Below are positions 35,382 to 44,447 of a stretch of 64,000 bases of DNA, piece by piece (the first letter of the stretch is position 1; every line of letters starts with the position of its first letter). Location: assembly GCF_900129275.1 (NCBI RefSeq), contig NZ_FQUX01000002.1:251795-315794 (forward strand). Reading direction: 5' to 3'. The position numbers and the translations under genes were made by a program. The DNA comes from Arenibacter palladensis (GTDB lineage Bacteria > Bacteroidota > Bacteroidia > Flavobacteriales > Flavobacteriaceae). The notes under the pieces were generated by a model that did not search any database, was not told where the DNA came from, and worked only from the letters and a program-made list of their open reading frames with translations.

Positions 35382-36272
35382 ATGGAAATCAAGTACTTTA
35401 GACTCATTAGAACTATTGCGGAAGAAGGCAATATGGCCAATTCTTCTAGGCGCTTGTTTTTAACTCAGTCGGCCTTAAGCCACCAGTTGCGTGAATTGGA
35501 AGAAAGGTTGGGCTTTAAAGTGTTTTACCGAAAACGCAATGTTTGGCAACTAACCGATGAGGGACAGGAGCTTCATGCATTGGCAGTTAAGGTTTTGGAT
35601 GCCATCAATGAAGGGTTTGAAAAAATTGATTATATCAAAAATGGAACCAAAGGTGCTATAAGAATAGGTACGGAGTGTTATTTTTTCTATCAGCGACTAC
35701 TAACTTTTATTAAGAAAATGGATGTTCTGTATCCTGAAATTGAGGTTAATATTATTCTTGATCCAGACAATCATCCGTTAAAAAAAATACTGGAAAATGA
35801 GCTTGATATTGCCATAGTGCACGAAAAACCAAAAGAGGAAGTATTATTTTGCAAAGAGTTATTTGAAGACGAAATATTTGCATTTGTACACAAAGACCAT
35901 TTCTTTAATACCAAGGCGTATGTCTCAGTGGAACAATTTAGGCAGGCACATCTTATAATACATTCCTACCCCCTGGACTCCGTTTTTATTTATAAGCATT
36001 TATTAAAACCCAATTACGTTGAACCGGAAAATATTACAGCCATTCCTTTAACGGAAATTGCTTTGGAAATGGTAAATGCCAACATGGGAGTAATGTGTAA
36101 GCCTAAATGGGCATTGGAACCCTTTAAAGACTTTAAGGACATAGTTGTAAAACCCATTGGGGAGCATGGGTTAAAACGAAGTCATTTCTTGACCGTTCGA
36201 AAGAGTGATAGGCAAAAAAAATACATCAACGATTTTATATCCAATTTTGAGGAGGAGTTCTGTTATGACTGA
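35382..36272 (+). CDS. LysR-family transcriptional regulator
   Basis: The 296-residue protein starts MEIKYFRLIRTIAEEGNMAN with the LysR HTH (SSRRLFLTQSALSHQLRELE, ERLGFKVFYRK), followed by a substrate-binding domain (GAIRIGTECYFFYQRLLTFI; MVNANMGVMCKPKWALEPF). The ATG at 35382 is preferred; the open frame extends upstream through the promoter box. It is divergent from the SnoaL-like gene, which is its most likely target. Confidence 0.93.
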   Translation: MEIKYFRLIRTIAEEGNMANSSRRLFLTQSALSHQLRELEERLGFKVFYRKRNVWQLTDEGQELHALAVKVLDAINEGFEKIDYIKNGTKGAIRIGTECYFFYQRLLTFIKKMDVLYPEIEVNIILDPDNHPLKKILENELDIAIVHEKPKEEVLFCKELFEDEIFAFVHKDHFFNTKAYVSVEQFRQAHLIIHSYPLDSVFIYKHLLKPNYVEPENITAIPLTEIALEMVNANMGVMCKPKWALEPFKDFKDIVVKPIGEHGLKRSHFLTVRKSDRQKKYINDFISNFEEEFCYD

Positions 36273-36478
36273 CTTTGTTGATGGGGACCTTTAACACATG
36301 GCTCCTAATATCACGAAGTTCATTCTTTCAATTTGAATGAGAAACATTAACATAACCAATATGTAGAGGATAAAAAGCCTGGAAACTATTGAAGTTATCC
36401 ATTATTGTTTACCCAATGTCGTGATCTGGCATGGCATGTATATTACTTTATTAACAACCACTCAAAAGAATATAACCG

Positions 36479-37375
36479 ATGAGTAAAGAAAACCTGGTTA
36501 AAGTCCAAATTCTTAATGCATTTACGGATAACGATAAAGGTGGGAATCCTGCCGGGGTCGTATTCGATGCCGATGGACTATCGAACAAAACGAAACAGGA
36601 GATAGCTGCCAAAATTGGCTTTTCTGAAACAGCATTTGTTTCGCAATCAAATATTGCGGACTATAAGCTGGATTTCTTTTCTCCTAACAGGCAAATAGCC
36701 CATTGCGGCCATGCCACCGTAGCTACTTTTTCATATTTAAGGCAATTGAATATCCTAAATAATGACACTGTTACAAAGGAGACAATTGATGGTATTCGAA
36801 AAATAAAAATACAAGGAGAATTGGCCTTTATGGAACAATTGGCCCCAAAGTATATAGATGTTAAAAAAAGAGAAAACACGATCTTGAAGTCCTTGGGCAT
36901 AGAGAAAAACGACCTAATGGAAAATGCTCCAATAACCCTAGTCAATACAGGCAATTCTTTTATTCTCATCCCAGTTAAAAATAGAGCAATATTGGGTAAA
37001 CTAAAACCAGATATGGGATTAATTACAGAAATCAGTGACGAATTCGATTTGATTGGAGTATATCCTTTTACCCTTAATGACGATAACAATGGTAAGGATG
37101 CCAGTTCAAGAATGTTCGGTCCTAGATACAATATATTTGAGGAGGCAGGTACCGGGATGGCAGCTGGACCATTGGCCTGCTACCTCCATGATATTCTAGG
37201 TATTAAAAAAAATAAATATTTTATCCAACAGGGTGAGTTTATGCAAGTGCCATCCCCTAGTTTGATAATTGTAGATTTGGAAACTGACAACGGCATTATA
37301 AAAAGTCTTATGGCGGGTGGAAAAGGAGTCCTTAAAATGGAGAAGCAAATTAGCCTGGCGATAAATAATGATTAA
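36479..37375 (+). CDS. PhzF family protein, full length
   Basis: The 298-residue protein has the two epimerase-like halves of the PhzF fold: VQILNAFTDNDKGGNPAGVV, GFSETAFVS, RQIAHCGHATVATFSYL, and in the second half FEEAGTGMAAGPLACYLHD, whose Gly-Thr-Gly loop binds the substrate carboxylate. Catalysis in PhzF depends on a conserved Glu near residue 45; here KIGFSETAFVS supplies it. It is a close paralog of the partial gene at 1-521. It follows the LysR gene by 206 bp. Confidence 0.95.
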   Translation: MSKENLVKVQILNAFTDNDKGGNPAGVVFDADGLSNKTKQEIAAKIGFSETAFVSQSNIADYKLDFFSPNRQIAHCGHATVATFSYLRQLNILNNDTVTKETIDGIRKIKIQGELAFMEQLAPKYIDVKKRENTILKSLGIEKNDLMENAPITLVNTGNSFILIPVKNRAILGKLKPDMGLITEISDEFDLIGVYPFTLNDDNNGKDASSRMFGPRYNIFEEAGTGMAAGPLACYLHDILGIKKNKYFIQQGEFMQVPSPSLIIVDLETDNGIIKSLMAGGKGVLKMEKQISLAINND

Positions 37376-37442
37376 AACCAATCAGAACCAAAATTATAAG
37401 CGTTTTAGATTCCATGACACATATTTGAATAAATTTTGAAGC

Positions 37443-37913
37443 ATGAACACTAAAAAAATAAATATTCTTAATTATAAGCACGATTATAGTCATTATTTTG
37501 AAGAATATAACAAGGAATGGATTGAAAAAGACTTTTCCTTGGAACCGAAGGATAAATATGTACTTGAAAATCCTGAAGAGGCCATCATAATGAGTGGAGG
37601 AAAAATATTGTTCGCAGAATTGGACGGCTCTATAATTGGAACAGTTGCACTGATGAAGATTAGTGATGAAATTGTTGAATTAACAAAAATGGCAGTCGGG
37701 AGAAAATGGCAAGGACTGGGTGCAGGGAGGCTATTATGCAGCAGTGCCATTTCGGAAGCCAAAAAAATGAACTTTAAAAAAATTATTCTTTATTCCAACA
37801 CCCGTCTTGAACGTGCATTGGAATTGTACAGGAAGTTGGGCTTTATTGAACTTCCCTCAGAGGATGGTATGTATCAAAGAGCAAATATCAAAATGGGTAT
37901 CTCTTTAATATAA
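37443..37913 (+). CDS. GNAT-family N-acetyltransferase
   Basis: The 156-residue protein carries the GNAT core: ELTKMAVGRKWQGLGAGRLL is motif A with the acetyl-CoA pyrophosphate loop (Q/R-x-x-G-x-G/A), preceded by IIGTVALMKI and followed by KIILYSNTRLERALELYRKL and GFIELP. Substrate unknown. It lies 67 bp after the PhzF gene and may be co-transcribed. Confidence 0.9.
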   Translation: MNTKKINILNYKHDYSHYFEEYNKEWIEKDFSLEPKDKYVLENPEEAIIMSGGKILFAELDGSIIGTVALMKISDEIVELTKMAVGRKWQGLGAGRLLCSSAISEAKKMNFKKIILYSNTRLERALELYRKLGFIELPSEDGMYQRANIKMGISLI

Positions 37914-38056
37914 AAAACTCCGAAATTATTTAGGTTCCATTTCATTCGGTTACCATTTTGTGAGAAATTCTTAAATTGGTTTTTTACACCTTAATAATAT
38001 CCATCTCAGCATTAAAAGTTGAATATCAACCATTTCAAGTGGTACAAGTCCGCCGA

Positions 38057-39397
38057 TTAATTAAATTCCCGTGCTACATCCTCCAACATTCCCTTTAGTC
38101 TTTGCTTACTGAACCATTTTCCCCTTACAATTACGCCATTAATAGTTTTGGTATGGTTTATATCCTCTAAAGGATTCTTATCCAACAATACCATATTGGC
38201 ATTTTTACCAATCGATATCGTACCCTCTGTGGAAATTGTATTCAGGTAACGCGCCGGACTCACAGTGCTACTCAATAAAATTTCATATGGCCTCATTCCA
38301 GCTTGTTGTAAAAGTTCCAATTCCCTATGAAGGGAAAATCCAACTACAACCATTCCATATGTATCACTACCGGCAATTAATGGTACACCATTATTGGACA
38401 AAACTTTTACAAAGTTTGTCATCCAAGTATTATAATCTTCGAAAAGTTTGGGTGCACTTATTCCGTTGAATGATCGGCTCTTAAGTTTTCTATAATCATT
38501 TCTTTCTGTTAGAAAATTTTCCCGTTGGTCTCTAGATATATATTTTGTTAATCTGTCGGTCTTATATGCCTCAAACTTTTGATCGTTCAAACAATTATTA
38601 ATAAATTCAAATACTGCCAATGTCGTTCCCAAGTAAATTCCGCTTTGTTGGATTTGTCGGGCAACGTCTTGAAGCTCGGATTCATTTTTTTCTATTAGCG
38701 GTTTTCCATCCATATCGTCATTGAGGTAAATAAACTCCTCAATATGTTCGATTGATTTCATTCTCAAGGAATACTCCAATGGTAGATGGCGCTGTGCATG
38801 ACCTACTATCGGCAATCTATGATTTTGTGCCTCCTCTAATAATTTAGTATAAATGCTATCAGACAAATTATCTGCAATTTTTAAAAAATCAAAGCCCTTT
38901 ATAACATGCTCGCTCACAACCTTGTTTACGTCCGATTTCGTGTTAAGGTCTGATTGGGTCAAATAAGGCCCTGTTGTGAAATAATTCGGAACAAGAAGTT
39001 TCCCGGATTTAGTCCTATTTCTATAGTCTATATGATCATGACCTAAAAATTGGCCCATATTTCTAACGGTGGTTATACCATTGGCTATGAAAAGCTTAAA
39101 ATCGCTTACAATATCATCATTTCGATAATGATAATGCATTTCGGCCAGACCAGGAATAAGGAACTGACCGGACCCATCAATGATAAAAATTTCCTTATTT
39201 CCAATAGGAGTGGAGGCCTTTTCAATTGACACAATTTTACCGTCTTCCACCCATACACGATGGTCGTACAATACTGTATCCTTCGACATGGAGATTACAT
39301 TAACTTTGTCAATACACAAATCACCTGAAAATTGCCCATTGGAAATTGAACAATTCAGTATGACCACAGCTATAATACTAAACCTTATGTGATACAT
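38057..39397 (-). CDS. Secreted amidohydrolase (imidazolonepropionase-like)
   Basis: The 446-residue protein has a signal peptide (residues 1-22, ending SNGQ) and the amidohydrolase metal motifs: GLAEMHYHYRN (the HxH on strand 1), DFLKIADN (bridging Lys), IVGHAQRH (His), and LIAGSDTYGM (Asp), plus the composite N/C beta-sandwich ending NMVLLDKNPLEDI. Probably a periplasmic dipeptidase or amide/ring hydrolase with two metals. It is divergent from the TetR gene, whose operator lies in the shared 130-bp intergenic region. Confidence 0.9.
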   Translation of the reverse strand: MYHIRFSIIAVVILNCSISNGQFSGDLCIDKVNVISMSKDTVLYDHRVWVEDGKIVSIEKASTPIGNKEIFIIDGSGQFLIPGLAEMHYHYRNDDIVSDFKLFIANGITTVRNMGQFLGHDHIDYRNRTKSGKLLVPNYFTTGPYLTQSDLNTKSDVNKVVSEHVIKGFDFLKIADNLSDSIYTKLLEEAQNHRLPIVGHAQRHLPLEYSLRMKSIEHIEEFIYLNDDMDGKPLIEKNESELQDVARQIQQSGIYLGTTLAVFEFINNCLNDQKFEAYKTDRLTKYISRDQRENFLTERNDYRKLKSRSFNGISAPKLFEDYNTWMTNFVKVLSNNGVPLIAGSDTYGMVVVGFSLHRELELLQQAGMRPYEILLSSTVSPARYLNTISTEGTISIGKNANMVLLDKNPLEDINHTKTINGVIVRGKWFSKQRLKGMLEDVAREFN

Positions 39398-39476
39398 TAT
39401 AAGCCAATTAAAAGAAACTTAAATATTAATGGGTTTTGATAACACTATTAACAAAAGTATAAAAAAACCTTCTTTT

Positions 39477-39493
39477 TATACACATAGGTATTA
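39477..39493 (-). promoter_or_regulatory. Candidate TetR operator, copy 1
   Basis: TATACACATAGGTATTA lies just upstream of the TetR -7 box (39500-39507). It matches the reverse complement of the centre of the palindrome at 40136-40161 (TATACATATAGGTATAT) at 14 of the first 16 positions. Its position between the divergent amidohydrolase and TetR genes fits autorepression and control of both. Confidence 0.6.
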
Positions 39494-39499
39494 TTTTAT

Positions 39500-39507
39500 T
39501 ATATTTG
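39500..39507 (+). promoter_or_regulatory. -7 promoter box of the TetR gene
   Basis: TATATTTG is a perfect TAnnTTTG match 20 bp upstream of the TetR ATG at 39528, immediately downstream of the candidate operator. Confidence 0.55.
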
Positions 39508-39527
39508 CCAAAAAAAACGAACTTATA

Positions 39528-40124
39528 ATGTCAAAAGCTGAAAGAACCAAGAGATATATTATTAAAAAGTCCGCAGAACACTTTAATAAAAAGGGTTATA
39601 CTGGGACTTCCTTGAGAGATATTACAGAATTGACAGGATTGACCAAGGGTAGTATATATGGCAATTTTGAAAATAAGGAGGAAGTGGCGCAGGCAGTATA
39701 CCGGTATAATGCCAAAAATATAGGAAATCAGTTATTAAATGCTTCCAGAATTACTGAAGGAGGGGCCAAAGAAAAGCTTATTGGAATATTGGATTATTAT
39801 AGGGACAACTGGGAAGATTTTAGAAAGGCAGGAGGTTGCCCATTGTTAAATGCGGCTACAGAGGTCGATGACACTTTGCCCAAGTTGGTTGTAGACGTAA
39901 GAAGGTCATTTATGGGATTTTTCAAAATGTTCGAGAGCATTATCTTGGAAGGTATGGCTGAAAAAGTATTTAAAGAAGATTTGAACGTTAAGCACTTGGC
40001 TTCAACTATGGTCATACTAATTGAGGGCGGTATACTATTGGCTAAGACCATGGACAATCGTGACTATTTAAATGTTGCCTTTAAAAGGATAGAAACGATA
40101 ATTGAAAATGAGATAATGTTATAA
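39528..40124 (+). CDS. TetR/AcrR-family transcriptional regulator
   Basis: The 198-residue protein has the N-terminal TetR HTH (KSAEHFNKKGYTGTSLRDIT, ELTGLTKGSIYGNFENKEEV) and an all-helical ligand domain with a GGCPLLNAATEVDDT motif typical of the TetR_C group that senses organic ligands. The ATG at 39528 is 20 bp after a perfect -7 box; the open frame upstream to 39429 is spurious. Two matching operator-like sites flank it (39477 and 40136), so it likely represses itself, the divergent amidohydrolase and the downstream thioesterase-RidA pair. Confidence 0.93.
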   Translation: MSKAERTKRYIIKKSAEHFNKKGYTGTSLRDITELTGLTKGSIYGNFENKEEVAQAVYRYNAKNIGNQLLNASRITEGGAKEKLIGILDYYRDNWEDFRKAGGCPLLNAATEVDDTLPKLVVDVRRSFMGFFKMFESIILEGMAEKVFKEDLNVKHLASTMVILIEGGILLAKTMDNRDYLNVAFKRIETIIENEIML

Positions 40125-40135
40125 TTTTTTTGTCT

Positions 40136-40161
40136 AAAAATATACCTATATGTATATTTTT
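40136..40161 (+). promoter_or_regulatory. Candidate TetR operator, copy 2 (perfect palindrome)
   Basis: AAAAATATAC, 6-nt spacer CTATAT, GTATATTTTT: a perfect inverted repeat with 10-bp arms, between the TetR stop and the thioesterase start (40228). Its centre matches the site before the TetR gene. The T-rich right end could also let it serve as a weak terminator, but the shared core favours an operator. Confidence 0.6.
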
Positions 40162-40227
40162 GATACTATTCTCATAAAAACATAGAAATAATTGTAAATT
40201 AATTAATAAGATTTAATACTGGAAATT

Positions 40228-40737
40228 ATGAGTCAATTAGAATTGCTAAAATCTTTCATTGGCCAAGAATTCAGGGTTTCACCCTCACCATTAATGCGCT
40301 GGCTGAATCCAACTATTATTAGTGCGAAAAAAGGAAATCTTGTATTTCAATATCAAGTGCGTCCCGAATGGCTTAATCCGATAGGAAATTTACATGGCGG
40401 TATAACCGCTGCAATTATAGATGATATATTGGGCGCCACTATGTTTTCATTAGATGAACCTGCATTTTTTACCACAATAAACAATGTTATAGATTATTTC
40501 TCAGTAGCTAAACCTGATCAAATCATAATAGCAGAAACTTTTGTTATCAAACATGGCAAACAATTCATTAATGCAGAATGCAATATATGGAACAACGAAA
40601 GGACCCGGCTGATCGCCAAGGGTAAATCAAATTTTTTTAAAACTGAAGCCAATAATCATAATATGTCACAAAAACATATTGAATTATCAGGAAATGAAAA
40701 CCTAAAACAGAACTATCAAAATGGTATCTTCAATTAA
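40228..40737 (+). CDS. PaaI-family thioesterase (hotdog fold)
   Basis: The 169-residue protein has the hotdog pattern LNPIGNLHGGITAAIIDDIL, with the HGG and D motif of PaaI/YbdB-like acyl-CoA thioesterases, followed by NNVIDYFSVAKPDQIIIAET. It hydrolyses acyl- or aryl-acyl-CoA; the acyl group is unknown. Its 3' end overlaps the RidA-like start by 17 bp, indicating translational coupling. Probably controlled by the TetR repressor through the palindrome at 40136. Confidence 0.88.
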   Translation: MSQLELLKSFIGQEFRVSPSPLMRWLNPTIISAKKGNLVFQYQVRPEWLNPIGNLHGGITAAIIDDILGATMFSLDEPAFFTTINNVIDYFSVAKPDQIIIAETFVIKHGKQFINAECNIWNNERTRLIAKGKSNFFKTEANNHNMSQKHIELSGNENLKQNYQNGIFN

Positions 40738-41185
40738 GAACAAGGTGGAGCTAGCCGGCCTTATATTACCAACTCCACCAATACCCGGTGGAAGTTATTC
40801 CCCTGTTATAATAAGGGGTAATATTGGATATGTGGCAATACAGTTTCCCATTAAAAATGGAGAATTCCACTATCAAGGCAAACTTGGAAATGAGCTTTCC
40901 ACCAGTGACGGATATTACGGCATGCAAATTTGCGCCCTAAACGCCCTAGCCCAGATTAACAAATATATATCTTATGACAGATTGGACGGTTTAAATCACA
41001 TCTGTGCTTATTATCAGAGTGCCAAAGGCTGGGATGAAGCCCCAAAAGTTGTAAATGGTGCTTCAGACCTATTTAATCAAGTTCTCAAACACAAGGGCTT
41101 GCATAGTAGAACATTGCTTGGAGTCCATAACCTACCTAAGAATTTTGGTATGGGATTGACAGTAACGTTCACTAATTTACCATAG
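40721..41185 (+). CDS. RidA/YjgF-family protein
   Basis: The 154-residue protein is a RidA-like (YjgF/YER057c/UK114) member of the slightly longer subgroup: LPTPPIPGGSYSPVIIRGNI at the start, QICALNALAQINKYI and HSRTLLGVHNLPKNFGMGLT at the end. RidA proteins deaminate reactive enamine/imine intermediates; the subgroup's substrate is unclear, and the usual Arg of true RidA sits in the HSRTLLGV motif. It starts inside the thioesterase gene. Confidence 0.85.
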   Translation: MVSSIKNKVELAGLILPTPPIPGGSYSPVIIRGNIGYVAIQFPIKNGEFHYQGKLGNELSTSDGYYGMQICALNALAQINKYISYDRLDGLNHICAYYQSAKGWDEAPKVVNGASDLFNQVLKHKGLHSRTLLGVHNLPKNFGMGLTVTFTNLP

Positions 41186-41415
41186 CAAACTAACTGGTGT
41201 AAAGTGAATTAGGTTTGAAAATTTATATATTTCAATGTATAAATGAGCATTACTTATAGATCCAAACCCAAAAGGTAATGGAGATCCTTTTCCCATAACT
41301 CCAAATCAAAATTACCCCAAGCCGAGGTTAACTGTAAAATTTATGAACGATTACTAGTTAATTGCAGATTACCCAAGAATCGAACAAGTTTAACAATCTT
41401 ATATTAATCAATAAA

Positions 41416-42819
41416 ATGAAAAATGCATTCGATACCATCGTTATAGGATCTGGCCCTGGCGGTTATGTTGCCGCTATTAGATCAGCACAATTAGGAAAGA
41501 AGGTTGCTCTAGTCGAAAAATACCCCGTTTTGGGAGGAACATGCACAAATGTAGGCTGTATACCATCAAAAGCCTTGTTGGATAGCTCCGAACACTATTA
41601 TGATGCCTCCAAAAAATTCAATGAGTTTGGAATAGAAATAGAGGATGTCTCACTTAATTTCACAAAGTTCATCCAAAGAAAAAATGAGGTAGTCCAGTCA
41701 AACAATAAAGGACTTGAGTACCTTATGAACAAGAATAAGATAATTGTATTTGAAGGTGTTGCGACTTTTATTTCAAACAATAAAATCAAGGTAAAAAAGA
41801 ATAATGAGGAAGAGATATTGACGTTTGACAATGCAATTATCGCCACTGGTTCCAAACCGGCAACCTTAAAAAACATCACCCTGGACAAAGACCGGATTAT
41901 AAGCTCAACAGAAGCATTATCCCTTAAAGCACAACCTAAATCCCTAATTATTATAGGTGGTGGGGCAATAGGGGTAGAGTTGGCTTCAATATATGCTAGA
42001 ATTGGCACTGAAATAACGATAATAGAGTATGAAAACTTTCTATTACCCAATATGGACCATGACCTTGGGAAAGCATTGTACCGAAAATTAAAAAAAGATA
42101 ACGTTCAAATTTACCTAGGGGCACAAGTTACCAGTGTACAAAATCTAGGGAATAGAACAGTGGTCAAATTCCTAAATTCACAGGGGAATGAAGAAGAAAA
42201 ATCTTCGGAATTCACGATGATGGCTGTTGGACGCAAACCTTATACCGTGAATTTGGGCTTGGATAAAATTGGTGTTCAAACTGATAATAAAGGCTTTGTT
42301 GTAACCAATAAGCGACTTCAGACCAACATCCCGAACATTTATGCAATTGGCGATGTAATCGGGGGGGCTATGTTGGCCCATAAGGCAGAAGAAGAGGGAA
42401 CATTCGTTGCGGAAACCATAGATGGTCAAAAACCTTATTTAGACCACAAATCCATCCCTAATGTAGTATATACTTGGCCCGAAATTGCTTCAGTGGGTCT
42501 GACAGAACAGGAACTGACACAGAAGAAGGTTGATTTCAAATCATCAAAAATTCCCATTTCAGCTTTCGGCCGTGCCCGGGCTGCAGGTGAAAAAGACGGT
42601 TTTGTAAAAATATTGGCCCACCCAAAATATGGTGAAATATTAGGTATGCACATTTTTAGCCCAAGAGCGGCAGACATGATCAGTATTGGTGTAACAGCTT
42701 TGGTTTATGAAATTACAGATCGGGATATGACCAATATTTCCTTCCCACACCCAAGCTATACCGAGGTTATGAAAGAAGCCTTCCTTGAAATATCCGGAAA
42801 GGGAACAATTAACCTTTAA
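41416..42819 (+). CDS. lpdA: Dihydrolipoyl dehydrogenase (E3)
   Basis: The 467-residue protein is full-length E3 of 2-oxoacid dehydrogenase complexes and glycine cleavage. FAD-binding GSGPGG, redox disulfide GGTCTNVGCIPSK (Cys43-Cys48), NAD site IGGGAIGVELASIYARIG, second FAD motif NIYAIGDVIGG, and the dimer-interface catalytic His in FPHPSYTEVMKEA are all present. The ATG at 41416 begins the family N-terminus; an alternative TTG at 41362 adds 18 unrelated residues. No E1/E2 genes are adjacent, so it may be a shared or duplicate E3. Confidence 0.96.
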   Translation: MKNAFDTIVIGSGPGGYVAAIRSAQLGKKVALVEKYPVLGGTCTNVGCIPSKALLDSSEHYYDASKKFNEFGIEIEDVSLNFTKFIQRKNEVVQSNNKGLEYLMNKNKIIVFEGVATFISNNKIKVKKNNEEEILTFDNAIIATGSKPATLKNITLDKDRIISSTEALSLKAQPKSLIIIGGGAIGVELASIYARIGTEITIIEYENFLLPNMDHDLGKALYRKLKKDNVQIYLGAQVTSVQNLGNRTVVKFLNSQGNEEEKSSEFTMMAVGRKPYTVNLGLDKIGVQTDNKGFVVTNKRLQTNIPNIYAIGDVIGGAMLAHKAEEEGTFVAETIDGQKPYLDHKSIPNVVYTWPEIASVGLTEQELTQKKVDFKSSKIPISAFGRARAAGEKDGFVKILAHPKYGEILGMHIFSPRAADMISIGVTALVYEITDRDMTNISFPHPSYTEVMKEAFLEISGKGTINL

Positions 42820-42973
42820 GTTACTACTAATGATGAAATTTGAAATTTAGATGTAAGTGTTAACTCGCTTAAGCCTCGAAATATCCTAAAATATAATAAG
42901 GCTGAGGAGATAATAAATTTACTTAAAGGGAAGTACCCCAAGCAATTGAATTAAAACAATACATATTTATTAT

Positions 42974-43024
42974 AGGATGTCCATTGTTACCGATTCGCCG
43001 ATAATTTTGGCCATCCTTTTATGC
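42974..43024 (+). terminator. Terminator-like hairpin after lpdA
   Basis: AGGATGTCCA and TGGCCATCCT pair with one mismatch around a long loop that has its own small stem, followed by TTTT. Between lpdA and this hairpin lies only a short stop-closed stretch (about 42850-42955) that reads like a protein tail but has no start. Confidence 0.6.
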
Positions 43025-43050
43025 AAGCCATTTTTAAATAACAAAAGAAT

Positions 43051-43572
43051 ATGACAATTGAAATTCAGTCACATTCCAAAAACTGGAAAAGAAAGTATGA
43101 ACTGGAACGCAAGGTATTAGAGGATATTTTTGGGAAAGAAATTAAAGCGATTGAACACATTGGTAGTACATCTGTTCCTAAATTAAGTGCAAAACCTATC
43201 ATAGATATTTTTCTTGCTGTTTCTCCATTACATAATGTGTCTTATTACAATGACAAACTACAGGGCTTAAATTACAGATATTCTATTACAGATATGTCAA
43301 ACAGGCATCTATTCTCCAAATATACTGCGGCAGAAGTCTGGACACATAATTTACACATACTCCCATATGATAAAAATTTTTATTTAAGAAACGAATTATT
43401 ATTTCGGGATTATTTAAGAAAAAACCCTGAATTTGTTAGTAAGTACACCTCATTAAAGGAGCAATTGGTTTTAAAAAATTACAACACCATTGAAGAATAC
43501 ACTAAGTCAAAATCAGAGTTCATTCGGTTTGTTATGGAGCTTGCACGAACAGGGAAAGGTCTGGTAAAATAA
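43051..43572 (+). CDS. GrpB-family protein (nucleotidyltransferase-like)
   Basis: The 173-residue protein has the GrpB/UPF0157 signature: WKRKYELERKVLEDIFG, IKAIEHIGSTSVPKLSAKPI then IDIFLAV, VWTHNLHILPYD, and LRNELLFRDYLRKNPE. The GST(S/A)VP and D-I-x-V core is shared with nucleotidyltransferase-fold proteins, but the family's reaction is not firmly known. Single gene with its own promoter. Confidence 0.92.
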   Translation: MTIEIQSHSKNWKRKYELERKVLEDIFGKEIKAIEHIGSTSVPKLSAKPIIDIFLAVSPLHNVSYYNDKLQGLNYRYSITDMSNRHLFSKYTAAEVWTHNLHILPYDKNFYLRNELLFRDYLRKNPEFVSKYTSLKEQLVLKNYNTIEEYTKSKSEFIRFVMELARTGKGLVK

Positions 43573-44242
43573 ATGATCATTTAAGTATTACTGGGTTTAA
43601 AAATGATACTGAATATACTTTGCCAAGACGGATCTAAAAATTGGCGATGATGATAAAAGAGAGTTTATAAATAAAAGTTTGCTAAAGTGGCAATCAGCTA
43701 TATAATAGGAAAGCTGATCGAAAAGTAAGCCATATAAGTATGGCATGTAATTGCCATTCAGAAATAATGAACCAGCCAACCATTGAACCAAGTCTCAATT
43801 AACTTTATGGTATATGAAATATTTTTAATTTAATCACAATCCTCAATTCAATTTCCAGTTAATCATTATTAAAATTATATTTTAAGTTCTTTACAGTACA
43901 TTTTAGTTTTGGCAGTTCAACAAAGGGAATACCATCTATTCCATTAGTGGATAAAGGTGAAAATATTATCACTAAAGTTAACTTGTATAACACTGTATGA
44001 ACTATTTTGAAATTCTTAGATAGTTGATTGAAAACATATAAATTTTATTATTTCTCAAAATAAGGATTTATTCACGAATATAACCTGAATTCAACTATTA
44101 CATTTGTCCATAACCAACTAAATATACCAGTTGGAAGATTATCCATAAGAAATTGTGGCATTAGAAAAATATCACTAGAAAGGGTATAGTTTGACTCAGC
44201 TATTTTATCCGAGTGGATCACAATGTTTAAGTTCCCCCGTTA
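43573..44242. other. Long AT-rich intergenic region
   Basis: The 670 bp to the hairpin at 44243 contain no supported gene. A 27-codon stop-bounded stretch near 43620-43702 (KTDLKIGDDDKREFINKSLL then KWQSAI) reads protein-like but has no start; a minus-strand 64-codon frame over the same place is probably its shadow. Either could be a decayed gene tail. Confidence 0.4.
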
Positions 44243-44272
44243 GACCATCCATTTTCATGGATGGTTTTTTCT
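44243..44272 (+). terminator. Rho-independent terminator
   Basis: ACCATCCAT and ATGGATGGT form a perfect 9-bp stem with a TTTC loop followed by six T. There is no gene directly upstream on the plus strand, so it may mark the end of a lost or unrecognised transcript in the preceding gap. Confidence 0.75.
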
Positions 44273-44447
44273 ATTACCCATCTGTTCATAAACAGTAATT
44301 ATGAATATTAATTAACATATAAACTATTCATCACGCAAAATCTTCAAGGTAGTTTGAAATCTTGATTTTTTGACTAATCGCTAGTATACATCGGAGCTTA
44401 TTTTTGACTCGAATTTGAATCAATATTAATTTAAAAAAAAAGTAAAC

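Noticed and set aside
42850-42955. Short stretch after lpdA reading NKAEEIINLLKGKYPKQLN
   Set aside because: Only about 35 codons, bounded by stops, with no start and no recognised family.
43597-43791. 64-codon minus-strand frame in the gap after the GrpB gene
   Set aside because: No family signal and no promoter; the region is probably non-coding.
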